64,000 nt of DNA from Pseudomonas sp. LS.1a. Lineage in GTDB: Bacteria; Pseudomonadota; Gammaproteobacteria; Pseudomonadales; Pseudomonadaceae. The stretch covers positions 5,612,001 through 5,676,000 of the forward strand of contig NZ_CP092827.1 in the NCBI RefSeq assembly GCF_022533585.1, in the 5' to 3' direction. The notes under the pieces are model-generated. The model saw only the letters and a program-made list of their open reading frames with translations, was not told where the DNA came from and did no database searches. Both the position numbers and the translations under genes were made by a program. Positions 1 to 11,581 of the stretch are shown here, one piece after another (position 1 is the stretch's first letter; every line of letters begins with the position of its first letter).

Positions 1-188
1 GTACCACCAACGACCAGAGCGTGCGCAGCCGGCTTTACCAGCAGGCGCAAACCCTGATTCAGCAGCAGGCGCTGTGGGTGCCGCTGGCGCACCCGACGGC
101 GGCGGCCCTGCTGCGCCAAGGGGTCGAGGGGTACCAGGTGAGCCCGTTCGGGCGGCTGGATTTCAGCAAGGTGTCAGTGACCAAGTAA
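1..188 (+). CDS. C-terminal end of a peptide-type ABC transporter substrate-binding protein (partial)
   Basis: Only the last 61 or so codons are inside the window; reading starts at base 3 and stops at TAA 186-188. The tail reads as W-V-P-L-A-H-P followed by V-E-G-Y, then S-P-F-G and a final F-S-K-V, the pattern at the C-terminus of family-5 periplasmic solute-binding proteins (DppA/OppA/SapA type). These bind peptides or similar solutes in the periplasm and deliver them to an ABC permease. Neither the permease genes nor the start is visible, so the substrate is unknown. A REP pair follows directly, and the gene converges on radC. Confidence 0.6.
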   Translation, partial: TTNDQSVRSRLYQQAQTLIQQQALWVPLAHPTAAALLRQGVEGYQVSPFGRLDFSKVSVTK

Positions 189-195
189 GCCCGCG

Positions 196-293
196 CCGGC
201 CTCTTCGCGGGTAAACCCGCTCCCACAGGGACCGCGCCAACTTTGAACATGGCACTATCCCTGTGGGAGCGGGTTCACCCGCGAAAGGGCCGG
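196..293. repeat. REP inverted pair
   Basis: Two head-to-head copies of the GC-rich REP hairpin, with GCTCCCACAG in one copy and its complement in the other, separated by about 30 bases. It lies in the convergent gap between the solute-binding protein gene and radC and may also act as a transcription-ending or mRNA-stabilising hairpin. Confidence 0.85.
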
Positions 294-323
294 TACTGGC
301 AGCACAAGGCTCCCAGTTTTTCC

Positions 324-1004
324 TCAGGCCACAATCCACCCATGCTCGACCATCGACAGCGGCTCCCCGTCACCGATGATGATGTGATCCAGCACCCGCA
401 CATCGATCAACGCCAGCCCCCGCTTCAGCGACAGGGTCAAATGCACATCGTCCTGGCTGGGCTCACTGTTGCCTGAGGGGTGGTTGTGGCACAGGATCAA
501 GGCCGCTGCGTTATGCAGCAATGCCCGCCGCACCACTTCCCGTGGGTAGACGCTGGCCCGATCTATCGTGCCTCGGAAGAGGATTTCAAACGCCAACGGC
601 CTGTGCTTGGTATCGAGAAAGAGACATCCGAACACCTCGCTGACTTCATGTCGCAGCATCGCTTTCAGATAGCGCCTCACCGTTCCCGGGCTGTCCATCG
701 CAGATTCACGCTCAATCGAAGTTGCAAGGTGCCTGCGCCCGATCTCCAGCAGCGCCTGCAACTGGCTGTACCTCACCGGGCCCAAACCAAGCTCACCGAC
801 GAAGGCCTCACGGTCGGCCTCCAGCAACTGGCGCAAGCCCCCGAACTTCACGAGCAGACCTCGCGCCAGTTCCACGACATTGCGCCCACGCACACCTGAG
901 CCGAGAAATACAGCAAGCAATTCCGTATCCGTCAGGCTTCCGACCCCACGCTGCAACAACTTCTCCCTCGGCCGCTCTTCAGCCGGCCACTCCCTGATAT
1001 TCAT
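324..1004 (-). CDS. radC: RadC family JAB1/MPN-domain protein
   Basis: 226 aa. The N-terminus (M-N-I-R-E-W-P, then E-R-P-R-E-K-L-L) is that of RadC. I chose the ATG at 1004 because it matches the family start and follows a GAGGGG-type ribosome site; the frame is open further upstream without family similarity. A helix-hairpin-helix-like N-terminal part is followed by the JAB1/MPN domain with C-H-N-H-P-S-G and a downstream Asp, the zinc-binding HxH...S...D signature. Once assigned to DNA repair, the family's true role is unsettled. It is divergent from coaBC, a common arrangement in gammaproteobacteria. Confidence 0.93.
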   Translation of the reverse strand: MNIREWPAEERPREKLLQRGVGSLTDTELLAVFLGSGVRGRNVVELARGLLVKFGGLRQLLEADREAFVGELGLGPVRYSQLQALLEIGRRHLATSIERESAMDSPGTVRRYLKAMLRHEVSEVFGCLFLDTKHRPLAFEILFRGTIDRASVYPREVVRRALLHNAAALILCHNHPSGNSEPSQDDVHLTLSLKRGLALIDVRVLDHIIIGDGEPLSMVEHGWIVA

Positions 1005-1132
1005 CCCGCCCCTCTGCCCTTGCTGCGGCCCATTTCGGCCCTGTGTTAATCTATTTCGCCTCGTACATGCGACGTTCTGCCGCAGGCATTCCCAAACGTC
1101 GCCGCCCGCTCTCACTGGAAAAAGGCAAGCCT

Positions 1133-2344
1133 ATGCAGCGGCTGTATCGCAAGCGCATCGTTCTCGGCGTGGGTGGCGGCATTGCCGCCTACAAAAGCGC
1201 CGAACTGATTCGCCGACTCCTGGAGCACGGCGCGCAGGTGCGCGTCGTCATGACCCGTGGTGGTGCAGAGTTCATCACCCCGCTGACCCTGCAGGCGCTG
1301 TCGGGCCACCCGGTGCACATGGACCTGCTCGACCCTGCCGCCGAAGCGGCCATGGGCCATATCGAACTGGCCAAGTGGGCCGACCTGGTGCTGATCGCCC
1401 CGGCCACCGCCGACCTCATGGCGCGCATGGCCCAAGGCATGGCCGATGACCTGCTGACCACCCTGGTACTGGCCACCGACGCTACCGTCGCCGTGGCCCC
1501 GGCCATGAACCAGGCCATGTGGCGCGACCCGGCCACCCAGGCCAACCTCGAGCTGCTCAAGAGCCGTGGCATCCAGGTGTTCGGCCCGGCGTCCGGCAGC
1601 CAGGCCTGTGGCGACGTCGGCCTGGGCCGCATGCTCGAAGCCACCGACCTGGCCTGGTGTGCCGCGGAAAGCTTCAAGCGCCAGGCCCTGACCGGCAAGC
1701 ACGTGCTGATCACCGCCGGCCCGACCCAGGAAAACATCGACCCGGTGCGCTACATCACCAATCATAGCTCCGGCAAGATGGGCTTCGCCCTGGCCGAAGC
1801 GGCCGCCGAAGCCGGGGCTAGGGTCACCCTCGTCACCGGCCCTGTGCACCTGCCGACCCCCGACCGGGTCAGCCGTATCGACGTGGTCAGCGCGCGGGAC
1901 ATGCTCGCAGCCTGTGAAGCGGCCATGCCGTGCGACCTGTTCATCGCCTCGGCGGCGGTCGCGGACTACCGCCCGGAAGTCGTTGCCACGCAAAAACTGA
2001 AGAAAGATCCTACGACCGGCGACGGCATGCTGCTGCAGATGGTGCGTAATCCCGATATCCTTGCCACCCTCGCTGGCCGTGCCGACCGCCCGTTCAGCGT
2101 CGGCTTCGCCGCCGAGACCGAACACTTGCTCGATTACGCCACGCGCAAGCTCAAGGACAAGAACCTCGACCTGATCGTCGCCAATGATGTGGCCAACCCC
2201 AGCATCGGCTTCAACAGCGAAGAAAACGCCTTGACCGTGATCGACCGCCAGCAGCACCAGACCCTCTTCGCGCAGACCAGCAAGGGCAAGATCGCCCGGC
2301 AACTGGTCGCCTTCATCGCCGAACGGCTCAATCAGGTTCAATAA
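1133..2344 (+). CDS. coaBC: Bifunctional phosphopantothenoylcysteine decarboxylase / phosphopantothenate-cysteine ligase
   Basis: 403 aa, the usual length for Dfp/CoaBC. It catalyses two steps of coenzyme A synthesis: CTP-dependent joining of cysteine to phosphopantothenate (C-terminal CoaB) and FMN-dependent decarboxylation to phosphopantetheine (N-terminal CoaC). Visible motifs are G-G-I-A-A-Y-K-S near residue 15, G-H-I-E-L-A with the catalytic His, A-P-A-M-N-Q-A-M-W, and Q-A-C-G-D-V-G with the active-site Cys. The CoaB half opens with [12 protein letters not shown] used the ATG at 1133, after a GGAAAAAGG stretch, rather than in-frame starts upstream. dut follows 5 bases downstream, probably in the same operon. 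Confidence 0.96.
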   Translation: MQRLYRKRIVLGVGGGIAAYKSAELIRRLLEHGAQVRVVMTRGGAEFITPLTLQALSGHPVHMDLLDPAAEAAMGHIELAKWADLVLIAPATADLMARMAQGMADDLLTTLVLATDATVAVAPAMNQAMWRDPATQANLELLKSRGIQVFGPASGSQACGDVGLGRMLEATDLAWCAAESFKRQALTGKHVLITAGPTQENIDPVRYITNHSSGKMGFALAEAAAEAGARVTLVTGPVHLPTPDRVSRIDVVSARDMLAACEAAMPCDLFIASAAVADYRPEVVATQKLKKDPTTGDGMLLQMVRNPDILATLAGRADRPFSVGFAAETEHLLDYATRKLKDKNLDLIVANDVANPSIGFNSEENALTVIDRQQHQTLFAQTSKGKIARQLVAFIAERLNQVQ

Positions 2345-2349
2345 GTTAC

Positions 2350-2805
2350 ATGCACGCTCTTCAAGCCAAGATCCTCGACCCACGCCTGGGCACCGAATTC
2401 CCCCTGCCGCAGTACGCCACCCCCGGCTCCGCCGGCCTGGACCTGCGCGCCCTGCTCAAAGAGGACACCGTCCTCGAGCCAGGCCAGACCCTGCTGATTC
2501 CCACCGGCCTGTCGATCTACATCGGCGACCCGGGCCTGGCGGCGGTGATCCTGCCGCGCTCGGGCCTGGGCCATAAGCACGGCATCGTGCTGGGCAACCT
2601 GGTCGGGCTGATCGACTCGGACTACCAGGGCGAGTTGATGGTGTCGTGCTGGAACCGCGGCAACACCCCGTTCACCATCGCTGTCGGCGAGCGCATCGCC
2701 CAGCTGGTGCTGGTACCGGTGGTACAGGCCCATTTCGACATCGTCGAAGCGTTCGATGAAAGCCAGCGCGGCGCTGGCGGCTTCGGCCATTCCGGCAGCC
2801 ACTGA
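2350..2805 (+). CDS. dut: Deoxyuridine 5'-triphosphate nucleotidohydrolase (dUTPase)
   Basis: 151 aa. Hydrolyses dUTP to dUMP and pyrophosphate, keeping uracil out of DNA and feeding dTMP synthesis. All five trimeric dUTPase motifs are visible in order: [23 protein letters not shown] with the catalytic Asp, E-R-I-A-Q-L, and the flexible C-terminal [10 protein letters not shown]. The start lies 5 bases after the coaBC stop with little ribosome-site sequence, so translation may be coupled. The coaBC-dut pairing is conserved in gammaproteobacteria. Confidence 0.97.
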   Translation: MHALQAKILDPRLGTEFPLPQYATPGSAGLDLRALLKEDTVLEPGQTLLIPTGLSIYIGDPGLAAVILPRSGLGHKHGIVLGNLVGLIDSDYQGELMVSCWNRGNTPFTIAVGERIAQLVLVPVVQAHFDIVEAFDESQRGAGGFGHSGSH

Positions 2806-2916
2806 GCCGAGAAATGACCGTTCAGGCCAAGGATGGCGAACTCTCTGGCGAAACCACCGTCCAAGCGTTCAGTTTGCGCCTGCCCAGAAAGCCTTTGACT
2901 AATGGAGCTTCCAGAG

Positions 2917-4317
2917 ATGAACGACATGGCCCACCTGGTCCCCGCCGCACTGCCAGACAGCATTTTCCGCGCGTATGACATTCGCGGCGTGGTCGGCAAA
3001 ACCCTTCACGCCGAAACCGCCTACTGGATCGGCCGCGCCATCGGCGCGCAAAGCCTGGCCCAGGGCGAACCGCAGGTTTCGGTCGGCCGCGATGGCCGCC
3101 TGTCCGGCCCGATGCTGGTCGAACAGCTGATCAAGGGCCTGGTCGATGCCGGCTGCCAGGTCAGCGACGTCGGCCTGGTGCCTACCCCGGCGCTGTACTA
3201 CGCAGCCAACGTGCTGGCCGGCAAGTCGGGTGTGATGCTGACCGGTAGCCACAACCCGTCGGACTACAACGGCTTCAAGATCGTCATCGCCGGCGATACC
3301 CTGGCCAACGAACAGATCCAGGCGCTGCTGACCCGCCTGAAAACCAACAACCTGACCCGCGCCGAAGGCCGCGTAGAAAAGGTCGAGATCCTCGACCGCT
3401 ACTTCCAGCAGATTGTCGGCGACGTGAAGCTGGCCAGGAAGCTCAAGGTGGTGGTGGACTGCGGCAATGGCGCCGCTGGCGTGGTTGCGCCGCAACTGAT
3501 CGAAGCCTTGGGCTGCGAAGTGATCCCGCTGTTCTGCGAGGTCGATGGCAACTTCCCCAACCACCACCCGGACCCGGGCAAGCCGGAAAACCTCGAAGAC
3601 CTGATCGCCAAGGTCAAGGAAACCGGCGCCGACATCGGCCTGGCCTTCGACGGTGACGGCGACCGCGTCGGCGTGGTGACCAACACCGGCAGCATCGTCT
3701 ACCCCGACCGCCTGCTGATGCTGTTTGCCCAGGACGTGCTGTCGCGCAACCCGGGCGCCGAAATCATCTTCGACGTCAAATGCACCCGCCGCCTGACCCC
3801 GCTGATCGAGCAGCACGGCGGCCGCGCGCTGATGTGGAAGACCGGCCACTCGCTGATCAAGAAGAAGATGAAACAGACTGGCTCGCTGCTGGCCGGCGAG
3901 ATGAGCGGTCACATCTTCATCAAGGAACGCTGGTACGGTTTCGACGACGGCATCTACAGCGCCGCGCGCCTGCTGGAGATCCTCAGCAAGACCGGGCAAA
4001 GCGCCGAAAACCTGTTTGCCGCCTTCCCGAACGATATTTCCACGCCGGAAATCAATATTGATGTGACCGACGAGGGTAAATTCAGCATCATTGATGCACT
4101 GCAACGCGACGCCGACTGGGGCGACGCCAACCTGACCACCATCGATGGTGTGCGGGTGGATTATGCCCACGGCTGGGGCCTGGTTCGCGCCTCCAACACC
4201 ACCCCGGTGCTGGTGCTGCGCTTCGAGGCCGACAGCGACGCCGAATTGCAACGTATCAAGGATGTTTTCCGTACTCAGTTGCTGCGGGTTGAGCCTGAGC
4301 TGCAACTGCCGTTCTGA
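2917..4317 (+). CDS. algC: Phosphomannomutase / phosphoglucomutase AlgC
   Basis: 466 aa. Interconverts 6-phospho and 1-phospho forms of mannose and glucose, supplying GDP-mannose and UDP-glucose for alginate, LPS and other exopolysaccharides. Motifs: F-R-A-Y-D-I-R-G near the N-terminus, the phosphoserine loop T-G-S-H-N-P, the magnesium loop D-G-D-G-D-R, the sugar loop G-E-M-S-G-H, and the phosphate-binding R-A-S-N-T-T-P near the end. The ATG at 2917 has GGAG nine bases upstream; an earlier ATG at 2902 lacks a site. This is the short form: the gap after dut (111 bases) leaves no room for the long membrane extension annotated in some pseudomonads. Confidence 0.97.
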   Translation: MNDMAHLVPAALPDSIFRAYDIRGVVGKTLHAETAYWIGRAIGAQSLAQGEPQVSVGRDGRLSGPMLVEQLIKGLVDAGCQVSDVGLVPTPALYYAANVLAGKSGVMLTGSHNPSDYNGFKIVIAGDTLANEQIQALLTRLKTNNLTRAEGRVEKVEILDRYFQQIVGDVKLARKLKVVVDCGNGAAGVVAPQLIEALGCEVIPLFCEVDGNFPNHHPDPGKPENLEDLIAKVKETGADIGLAFDGDGDRVGVVTNTGSIVYPDRLLMLFAQDVLSRNPGAEIIFDVKCTRRLTPLIEQHGGRALMWKTGHSLIKKKMKQTGSLLAGEMSGHIFIKERWYGFDDGIYSAARLLEILSKTGQSAENLFAAFPNDISTPEINIDVTDEGKFSIIDALQRDADWGDANLTTIDGVRVDYAHGWGLVRASNTTPVLVLRFEADSDAELQRIKDVFRTQLLRVEPELQLPF

Positions 4318-5253
<936 letters not shown>

Positions 5254-5260
5254 TCGTCAA

Positions 5261-5370
5261 CCTGTTCCGGCCTCTTCGCGGGTAAACCCGCTCCCACAGG
5301 TACTGCACCGCCTTTGAGGGCTGTGGAGATCCTGTGGGAGCGGGTTTACCCGCGAAGAGGCCGGAACAGG
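5261..5370. repeat. REP inverted pair
   Basis: Long inverted pair of REP units in the gap between convergent argB and pyrE. The arms (from CCTGTTCCGGCC to its complement GGCCGGAACAGG) match over almost their entire length around a loop of about 30 bases. The two copies are virtually identical, implying recent origin or gene conversion. Confidence 0.88.
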
Positions 5371-5377
5371 CGAAACA

Positions 5378-5411
5378 AAAAAGGCGACCCTCATGCGAAG
5401 GTCGCCTTTTT
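5378..5411. terminator. Bidirectional terminator between argB and pyrE
   Basis: Twelve-base arms AAAAAGGCGACC (5378-5389) and GGTCGCCTTTTT (5400-5411) around a 10-base loop give a GC stem with a T-tract in both directions. It can end argB (+) and pyrE (-) transcription. Confidence 0.85.
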
Positions 5412-5428
5412 CATTTCCGGGCCTCGAA

Positions 5429-6070
5429 TCAGATACCGTACTGCGCCCGGTAAGCCTCGACAGCCGGCAGATGCTGCTTCAGCTGCGGGTCATCGGCCAG
5501 GAACTCCAGCACCTGGGTCAGCGAAACGATGCTGACCACCGGGATACCGAAGTCGCGCTCCACTTCCTGGATCGCCGACAGCTCGCCATTGCCACGCTCT
5601 TCGCGGTTCAGCGCGATCAGCACGCCGGCGGCCTTGGCCTGCTGGGCATTGATGATCTGCATGACCTCACGAATGGCGGTACCGGCGGTGATCACGTCGT
5701 CGATGATCAGCACGTCACCGGCCAGCGGTGCACCGACCAGGCTGCCGCCTTCGCCGTGATCCTTGGCTTCCTTGCGGTTGAAGCACCATGGCACGTCGAG
5801 CTGATGCTGATCGGCAAGGGCCACGGCAGTCGTCGCTGCCAGCGGGATACCCTTGTAGGCCGGGCCGAACAGCACATCGAACGGGATCTTGCTGTCGACG
5901 ATGGCTGCGGCATAGCAGCGCCCCAGTTCGGCCAGGGCGGAACCGGTGTTGAACAGGCCGGCATTGAAGAAATACGGGCTGGTACGCCCCGATTTCAGGG
6001 TGAATTCACCGAAACGCAGTACCCCGCGATCGATGGCAAAACGGATGAAGTCGCGCTGATACGGCTGCAT
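5429..6070 (-). CDS. pyrE: Orotate phosphoribosyltransferase
   Basis: 213 aa. Transfers ribose-5-phosphate from PRPP to orotate, giving OMP in pyrimidine synthesis. The PRPP-binding motif [13 protein letters not shown] is clear in the second half, and the catalytic-loop lysines ([12 protein letters not shown]) precede it. Start and length agree with the proteobacterial family. It is divergent from crc with 80 bases between starts, an arrangement conserved in Pseudomonas. Confidence 0.97.
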   Translation of the reverse strand: MQPYQRDFIRFAIDRGVLRFGEFTLKSGRTSPYFFNAGLFNTGSALAELGRCYAAAIVDSKIPFDVLFGPAYKGIPLAATTAVALADQHQLDVPWCFNRKEAKDHGEGGSLVGAPLAGDVLIIDDVITAGTAIREVMQIINAQQAKAAGVLIALNREERGNGELSAIQEVERDFGIPVVSIVSLTQVLEFLADDPQLKQHLPAVEAYRAQYGI

Positions 6071-6150
6071 GGATAGTCCCGGACACCACGGATTTAGCTA
6101 AATGGTTTGAGCTCGGGTATCATACACGCACGAGATTTTTGGGGCCATTT

Positions 6151-6930
6151 ATGCGGATCATCAGTGTGAACGTAAATGGCATTCAGGCTGCGGCCGAGCG
6201 TGGTTTGCTCAGCTGGCTGCAAGCCCAGAATGCCGACGTCATCTGCCTTCAGGATACCCGCGCCTCGGCCTTTGAACTCGATGACCCAGCTTTCCAGCTC
6301 GATGGCTATTTCCTTTATGCCTGCGACGCGGAGGTGCCTGCCCAAGGTGGTGTGGCCCTGTATTCGCGCATGCAGCCCAAGGCAGTCATCACCGGCCTGG
6401 GCTTCGAGACAGCCGACCGCTACGGGCGTTACCTGCAAGCAGATTTCGACAAAGTCAGTATTGCCAGCCTGCTGCTGCCTTCGGGTATGAACGGCGACGA
6501 AGACTTGAACCAGAAGTTCAAGTTGATGGACGACTTCGCCAAATACCTGGACAAACAGCGTCGCAAGCGTCGCGAATACATCTACTGCGGCTCGTTCTAC
6601 GTGGCGCAGCAGAAGCTCGACATCAAGAACTGGCGTGACAGCCAGCAGTCGCCGGGTTTCCTGGCGCCGGAGCGCGCCTGGATGGATGCGATCACTGGCG
6701 AGATGGGTTACGTCGATGCCCTGCGCGAAGTCAGCCGTGAAGGCGACCAGTACAGCTGGTGGCCGGACAACGAGCAGGCCGAGATGCTCAACCTGGGCTA
6801 CCGGTTCGACTACCAGATCCTAACCCCGGGCCTGCGCCGCTTCGTGCGTAACGCCCGTCTGCCGCGTCAGCCGCGCTTCTCCCAGCATGCGCCGCTGATC
6901 GTCGACTATGACTGGACGTTGACCATCTAA
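6151..6930 (+). CDS. crc: Catabolite repression control protein Crc
   Basis: 259 aa of the exonuclease-endonuclease-phosphatase fold, beginning M-R-I-I-S-V-N-V-N-G-I-Q. In Pseudomonas, Crc works with Hfq on A-rich motifs (AANAANAA) near ribosome-binding sites to block translation of genes for less-preferred carbon sources. The purified P. aeruginosa protein has no nuclease activity despite its fold. ATG 6151 gives the known N-terminus and has GGGG upstream; a TTG 12 bases earlier is in frame but unlikely. A near-perfect terminator follows the stop. A possible Crc-Hfq target lies in this window at 54110. Confidence 0.95.
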   Translation: MRIISVNVNGIQAAAERGLLSWLQAQNADVICLQDTRASAFELDDPAFQLDGYFLYACDAEVPAQGGVALYSRMQPKAVITGLGFETADRYGRYLQADFDKVSIASLLLPSGMNGDEDLNQKFKLMDDFAKYLDKQRRKRREYIYCGSFYVAQQKLDIKNWRDSQQSPGFLAPERAWMDAITGEMGYVDALREVSREGDQYSWWPDNEQAEMLNLGYRFDYQILTPGLRRFVRNARLPRQPRFSQHAPLIVDYDWTLTI

Positions 6931-6932
6931 AC

Positions 6933-6963
6933 GCAATTGGGGCCGCTCTGCGGCCCCAATTGC
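6933..6963. terminator. Bidirectional terminator of crc and the DUF4870 gene
   Basis: Perfect 14-base arms GCAATTGGGGCCGC and GCGGCCCCAATTGC around a 3-base loop directly after the crc stop. The last base touches the stop codon of the convergent DUF4870 gene. The AATTGC ends weaken the outer stem; no long T-tract, but the stem is very strong. Confidence 0.75.
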
Positions 6964-7331
6964 TATTTGATCGGTCGCCAGATCATCGGGTAGCGATAAG
7001 GCTTGCCCTCATTCGCCCGCACCGCCGCAATGATGATCAGGATCATCACCGCGACCATCAGCATGGCGAACAGCACCAGCCCGATGAACACGAACATCAG
7101 CAGGAAGCAGATGAACCCGGCAATGGTCACGCTGATCTGAAAGTTCAGCGCCTCTTTGCCCTGGGCGTCGATGAAAGGGTCTTGCTCGCGCTTGAGGTGC
7201 CACAGCACCAGCGGGCCCAGCAGGTGCCCGAGCGGCACCACCAGGCCCAGCAGCGCGGAGAGGTGGCAGAACATCGCCCATTGCCGGATTTCGGCATTGG
7301 GCGGGGTGATCGACAGGTTCGATTCGCTCAT
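6963..7331 (-). CDS. DUF4870 small membrane protein
   Basis: 122 aa. A soluble N-terminus is followed by three to four hydrophobic segments (roughly residues 22-45, 65-85 and 88-107), with the family-like W-A-M-F-C-H-L-S-A-L-L-G opening and a downstream D-A-Q-G-K-E-A-L-N-F-Q-I-S segment typical of DUF4870/Tic20-like inner-membrane proteins. No function is established. The ATG at 7331 has AGGGAGG eight bases upstream; the in-frame GTG nine bases earlier is too close to that site. It lies 23 bases after rph on the same strand, so the two may be co-transcribed. Confidence 0.85.
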   Translation of the reverse strand: MSESNLSITPPNAEIRQWAMFCHLSALLGLVVPLGHLLGPLVLWHLKREQDPFIDAQGKEALNFQISVTIAGFICFLLMFVFIGLVLFAMLMVAVMILIIIAAVRANEGKPYRYPMIWRPIK

Positions 7332-7354
7332 GCCCCGCACCTCCCTGGCTGGGT

Positions 7355-8077
7355 TCAGTCGGCCAGTGCCGCCTGCTGCAGTTCGAAGATCTCGCTCATG
7401 CCCTTCTGTGCCAGGGCGAGCATGGCGTTGAAGTCTTCAGGCTGGAACGGCGCGCCCTCGGCAGTACCCTGCACTTCGATGAAACCACCGGCGCTGGTCA
7501 TGACCACGTTCAGGTCGGTTTCGGCGGCGGAGTCTTCCAGGTAGTCCAGGTCGAGCACCGCTTCGCCCTGGTACATGCCCACCGACACGGCGGCGATCAT
7601 GTGCTTGAGCGGGTTGCCGGCCTTCAGGCCACCGCGCTTCTTGATCACCGCCAGGGCGTCGCACAGGGCGACCATGGCACCGGTGATGGACGCAGTGCGG
7701 GTGCCACCATCGGCCTGGATCACGTCGCAGTCGACGTACAGAGTGATGTCACCGAGCTTGCTCATGTCCAGCGCGGCGCGCAGCGAACGGCCGATCAGGC
7801 GCTGGATTTCCAGGGTGCGCCCACCCTGCTTGCCACGGCTGGCTTCACGTTGGTTACGCTCGCCGGTGGAGCGCGGCAGCATGCCGTATTCGGCGGTCAG
7901 CCAGCCTTGGCCCTGGCCTTTGAGGAAGCGTGGCACACCGTTTTCCACGCTGACCGTGCAGATGACCTTGGTGTCACCGAACTCGACCAGTACCGACCCT
8001 TCGGCGTGCTTGGTGTAGTTGCGGGTGATGCGGATCGAGCGGAGCTGATCGGCGGCGCGACCACTTGGACGTTTCAT
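7355..8077 (-). CDS. rph: Ribonuclease PH
   Basis: 240 aa, the family length. Phosphate-dependent 3'-5' exoribonuclease that trims the 3' ends of tRNA precursors. The N-terminus M-K-R-P-S-G-R is the standard start (ATG 8077); the frame is open upstream but unrelated. Visible family signatures include [14 protein letters not shown], the R-N-Q-R-E and [16 protein letters not shown] phosphate-site region, and [13 protein letters not shown] with the catalytic Asp. It is divergent from yicC, a widely conserved pairing. Confidence 0.97.
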   Translation of the reverse strand: MKRPSGRAADQLRSIRITRNYTKHAEGSVLVEFGDTKVICTVSVENGVPRFLKGQGQGWLTAEYGMLPRSTGERNQREASRGKQGGRTLEIQRLIGRSLRAALDMSKLGDITLYVDCDVIQADGGTRTASITGAMVALCDALAVIKKRGGLKAGNPLKHMIAAVSVGMYQGEAVLDLDYLEDSAAETDLNVVMTSAGGFIEVQGTAEGAPFQPEDFNAMLALAQKGMSEIFELQQAALAD

Positions 8078-8305
8078 CTGGGATACCTGTACTGGGACTT
8101 TGAATCTGCCGAGCATTATAGAGCCCGCAGCCCGGGGAAGACATGCCTATTGTCGCGCCCGGCACTGCCCGTCGCCTTTTCCTACCGGCCAGGCCACCCG
8201 TCGGTAACATGGGTGGATTGGGCGCCATGGCCCCACTGCGCTACAATCCTGCGCCTTGCAGCCGAGAGGCTCCCACCGTTCATTCATCTACGCGAGGTAC
8301 TCCCC

Positions 8306-9803
<1,498 letters not shown>

Positions 9804-9831
9804 AGATTGCCTGGGCCTCTTCGAGGCCCTT

Positions 9832-9902
9832 TCGCGACACAAGGCCGCTCCCACATCTGATGGCGTACGCCGTGCTTTTGTGGGAGCGGCCTTGTGTCGC
9901 GA
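9832..9902. repeat. REP-like inverted pair, variant class
   Basis: Arms TCGCGACACAAGGCCGCTCC and the complement, followed by a short loop, between convergent gmk and the permease gene. It shares the GCTCCCACA core with the other REPs but has GACACAAGGCC where most here have GGGTAAACC, so it is a distinct sub-family. Confidence 0.75.
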
Positions 9903-9926
9903 TAGGGGCACAAAGCGCCCCCAGCT

Positions 9927-11468
9927 TTATTCCTGCAGTGGCAAGGTAGCCTGCTGACGCAGGGTAGCCCCCAGGAAGTACGCCGGCGCGCGCATGCGCG
10001 ACAGCATCATCAGCGCGATGCCGAGCACCGAGATGATCGCGGCAATAACGAACACCAGCCCCAGCCCGCCCACATGCGAGCCACTGCCGAAGTCCGGCGA
10101 GGCGCTATCGATGGCGGTACGCGCAAAGATCACCGACAAGATCACCCCACCCACCAGCGGGCACAGGCCGCGCATGATGAAGTGGCGCAGGCTGTCGAAC
10201 AGGCTGTGGCGGAAATACCAGACGCAGGCGAACGCGGTCAGCGAATAGTAGAAGCAGATCATCATGCCCAGTGCGGTAATGGTATCGGCCAGCACGTTCT
10301 CGCTCAGGGTACGCATGGTCACGTAGAACAGGCCTGCGGCCAGGCCGGCGCAGATGGTGGCGTAGCGCGGGGTTTGCGAACGCGGGCAGACGCTGGCGAA
10401 CTTTTGCGGTACCGCGCCGTAGTAACCCATGGCCAACAGGGTGCGCGCCGGCGCCACGAAGGTCGACTGCAGCGAAGCCGCCGTGCTGGCCAGCACGGCG
10501 ATGGACATCAGGATCGCCAGCGGCCCCATGACCGGGCCGGCCAGGTGGGCAAACACGTTTTCCTGGATGCGCGGGTTGTTCAGGCCCAGGCCAGTTTCAC
10601 TGATACCGGCAAACTGCAGGGTGGCGATGGCGGTAAACAGGTACAGGCCGAGAATCAACATCACGGTCCAGGTGGCGGCCTTGCCCGGCACCTCTTCACT
10701 GCCCACCGACTCTTCGCTGACGGTCAGGCACGTGTCCCAGCCCCAGAAGATGAAGATCGACAGCGACAGCCCGGCGGCAAAAGCCGAGAACGACTCGACG
10801 CCGAACGGGTTGAACCAGGCGAAATCGAACTCCAGCGGTGGCGGCGCGGTGGTTTCGCCGAAAGCGGCAAAGGCGAAGCCGATCAGCACCAGCAACTGCA
10901 GGGCCACCAGGCCGTACTGCACGGTCATGGTGGTGGTCATGCCGCGGCAGCAGATCCACACCGCCATGGCAATGAACACGCAACAGGTGGTTATGTTGAT
11001 GAGCAGGTTGTCGGCCAATGCCGCCAGCTCATGCTTGCCGGTGATCTGGCCAAGGAACAGATAGAAGAAATCGACCGCCACCCCTGCCAGGTTCGACAAC
11101 ACGATGGTGGTGGCGACAACCAGGCCCCAGCCGCCGATCCAGCCGATCATCGGGCCGAAGGCACGCGCCGACCAGGTAAACGAAGTACCGCTGTCCGGCT
11201 CCGCCGAGTTCAGTTCGCGGTAGCCCAAGGCCACCAGCAGCATCGGCAGGAAGCCGACAATGAACACGGCAGGCAGGTGCGCACCCACTTCACGCACGGT
11301 CGGGCCAAGGGCGCCGGTCAGGGTGTAGACCGGGGCGATGGTGGAAATGCCCAGCACCACGCTGGCCAGCAAGCCCAGCCGGCCTGTGGCCAGGCCCTTG
11401 CTGCGCTGGGTATTGCCCGCGTCGGCCGCCACGTCGGGTGGGCGGCCGGCTTCTGTGTAATTGCTCAT
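9927..11468 (-). CDS. APC-superfamily amino acid / amine permease
   Basis: 513 aa with about twelve hydrophobic segments. After a hydrophilic leader of about 30 residues the first helix reads G-L-L-A-S-V-V-L-G-I-S-T-I-A-P, the unwound substrate-binding motif of APC transporters; E-P-D-S-G-T-S-F-T-W follows, as in the family. It imports an amino acid or amine by cation symport or antiport. It lies downstream of a PuuD-like hydrolase and a glutamine-synthetase-like ligase on the same strand, which suggests a polyamine or monoamine substrate (inference). A 113-base gap separates it from the hydrolase gene, so it may have its own promoter. Confidence 0.88.
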   Translation of the reverse strand: MSNYTEAGRPPDVAADAGNTQRSKGLATGRLGLLASVVLGISTIAPVYTLTGALGPTVREVGAHLPAVFIVGFLPMLLVALGYRELNSAEPDSGTSFTWSARAFGPMIGWIGGWGLVVATTIVLSNLAGVAVDFFYLFLGQITGKHELAALADNLLINITTCCVFIAMAVWICCRGMTTTMTVQYGLVALQLLVLIGFAFAAFGETTAPPPLEFDFAWFNPFGVESFSAFAAGLSLSIFIFWGWDTCLTVSEESVGSEEVPGKAATWTVMLILGLYLFTAIATLQFAGISETGLGLNNPRIQENVFAHLAGPVMGPLAILMSIAVLASTAASLQSTFVAPARTLLAMGYYGAVPQKFASVCPRSQTPRYATICAGLAAGLFYVTMRTLSENVLADTITALGMMICFYYSLTAFACVWYFRHSLFDSLRHFIMRGLCPLVGGVILSVIFARTAIDSASPDFGSGSHVGGLGLVFVIAAIISVLGIALMMLSRMRAPAYFLGATLRQQATLPLQE

Positions 11469-11581
11469 GAGTATTTGCCGTAGATTTTGGAATTGTTTTC
11501 ACAGGCCTTGCGTACAAGGCCCGCTTTCACTCATTGAAAGCTTGCTGCCGGGAACAAGTCATCCGAGACCTTCGGGTGACG

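Noticed and set aside
1112..2383. A long open frame opposite coaBC, and similar ones opposite algC (2899-4305), spoT (15040-17160) and the exbB region (19872-21284).
   Set aside because: They are antisense to well-recognised genes, have no family similarity, poor starts, and low-complexity composition expected from GC-rich third positions.
7601..8305. A long upstream extension of the yicC reading frame through the rph gene.
   Set aside because: It is antisense to rph, and the YicC family starts at 8306 behind a GAGG site.
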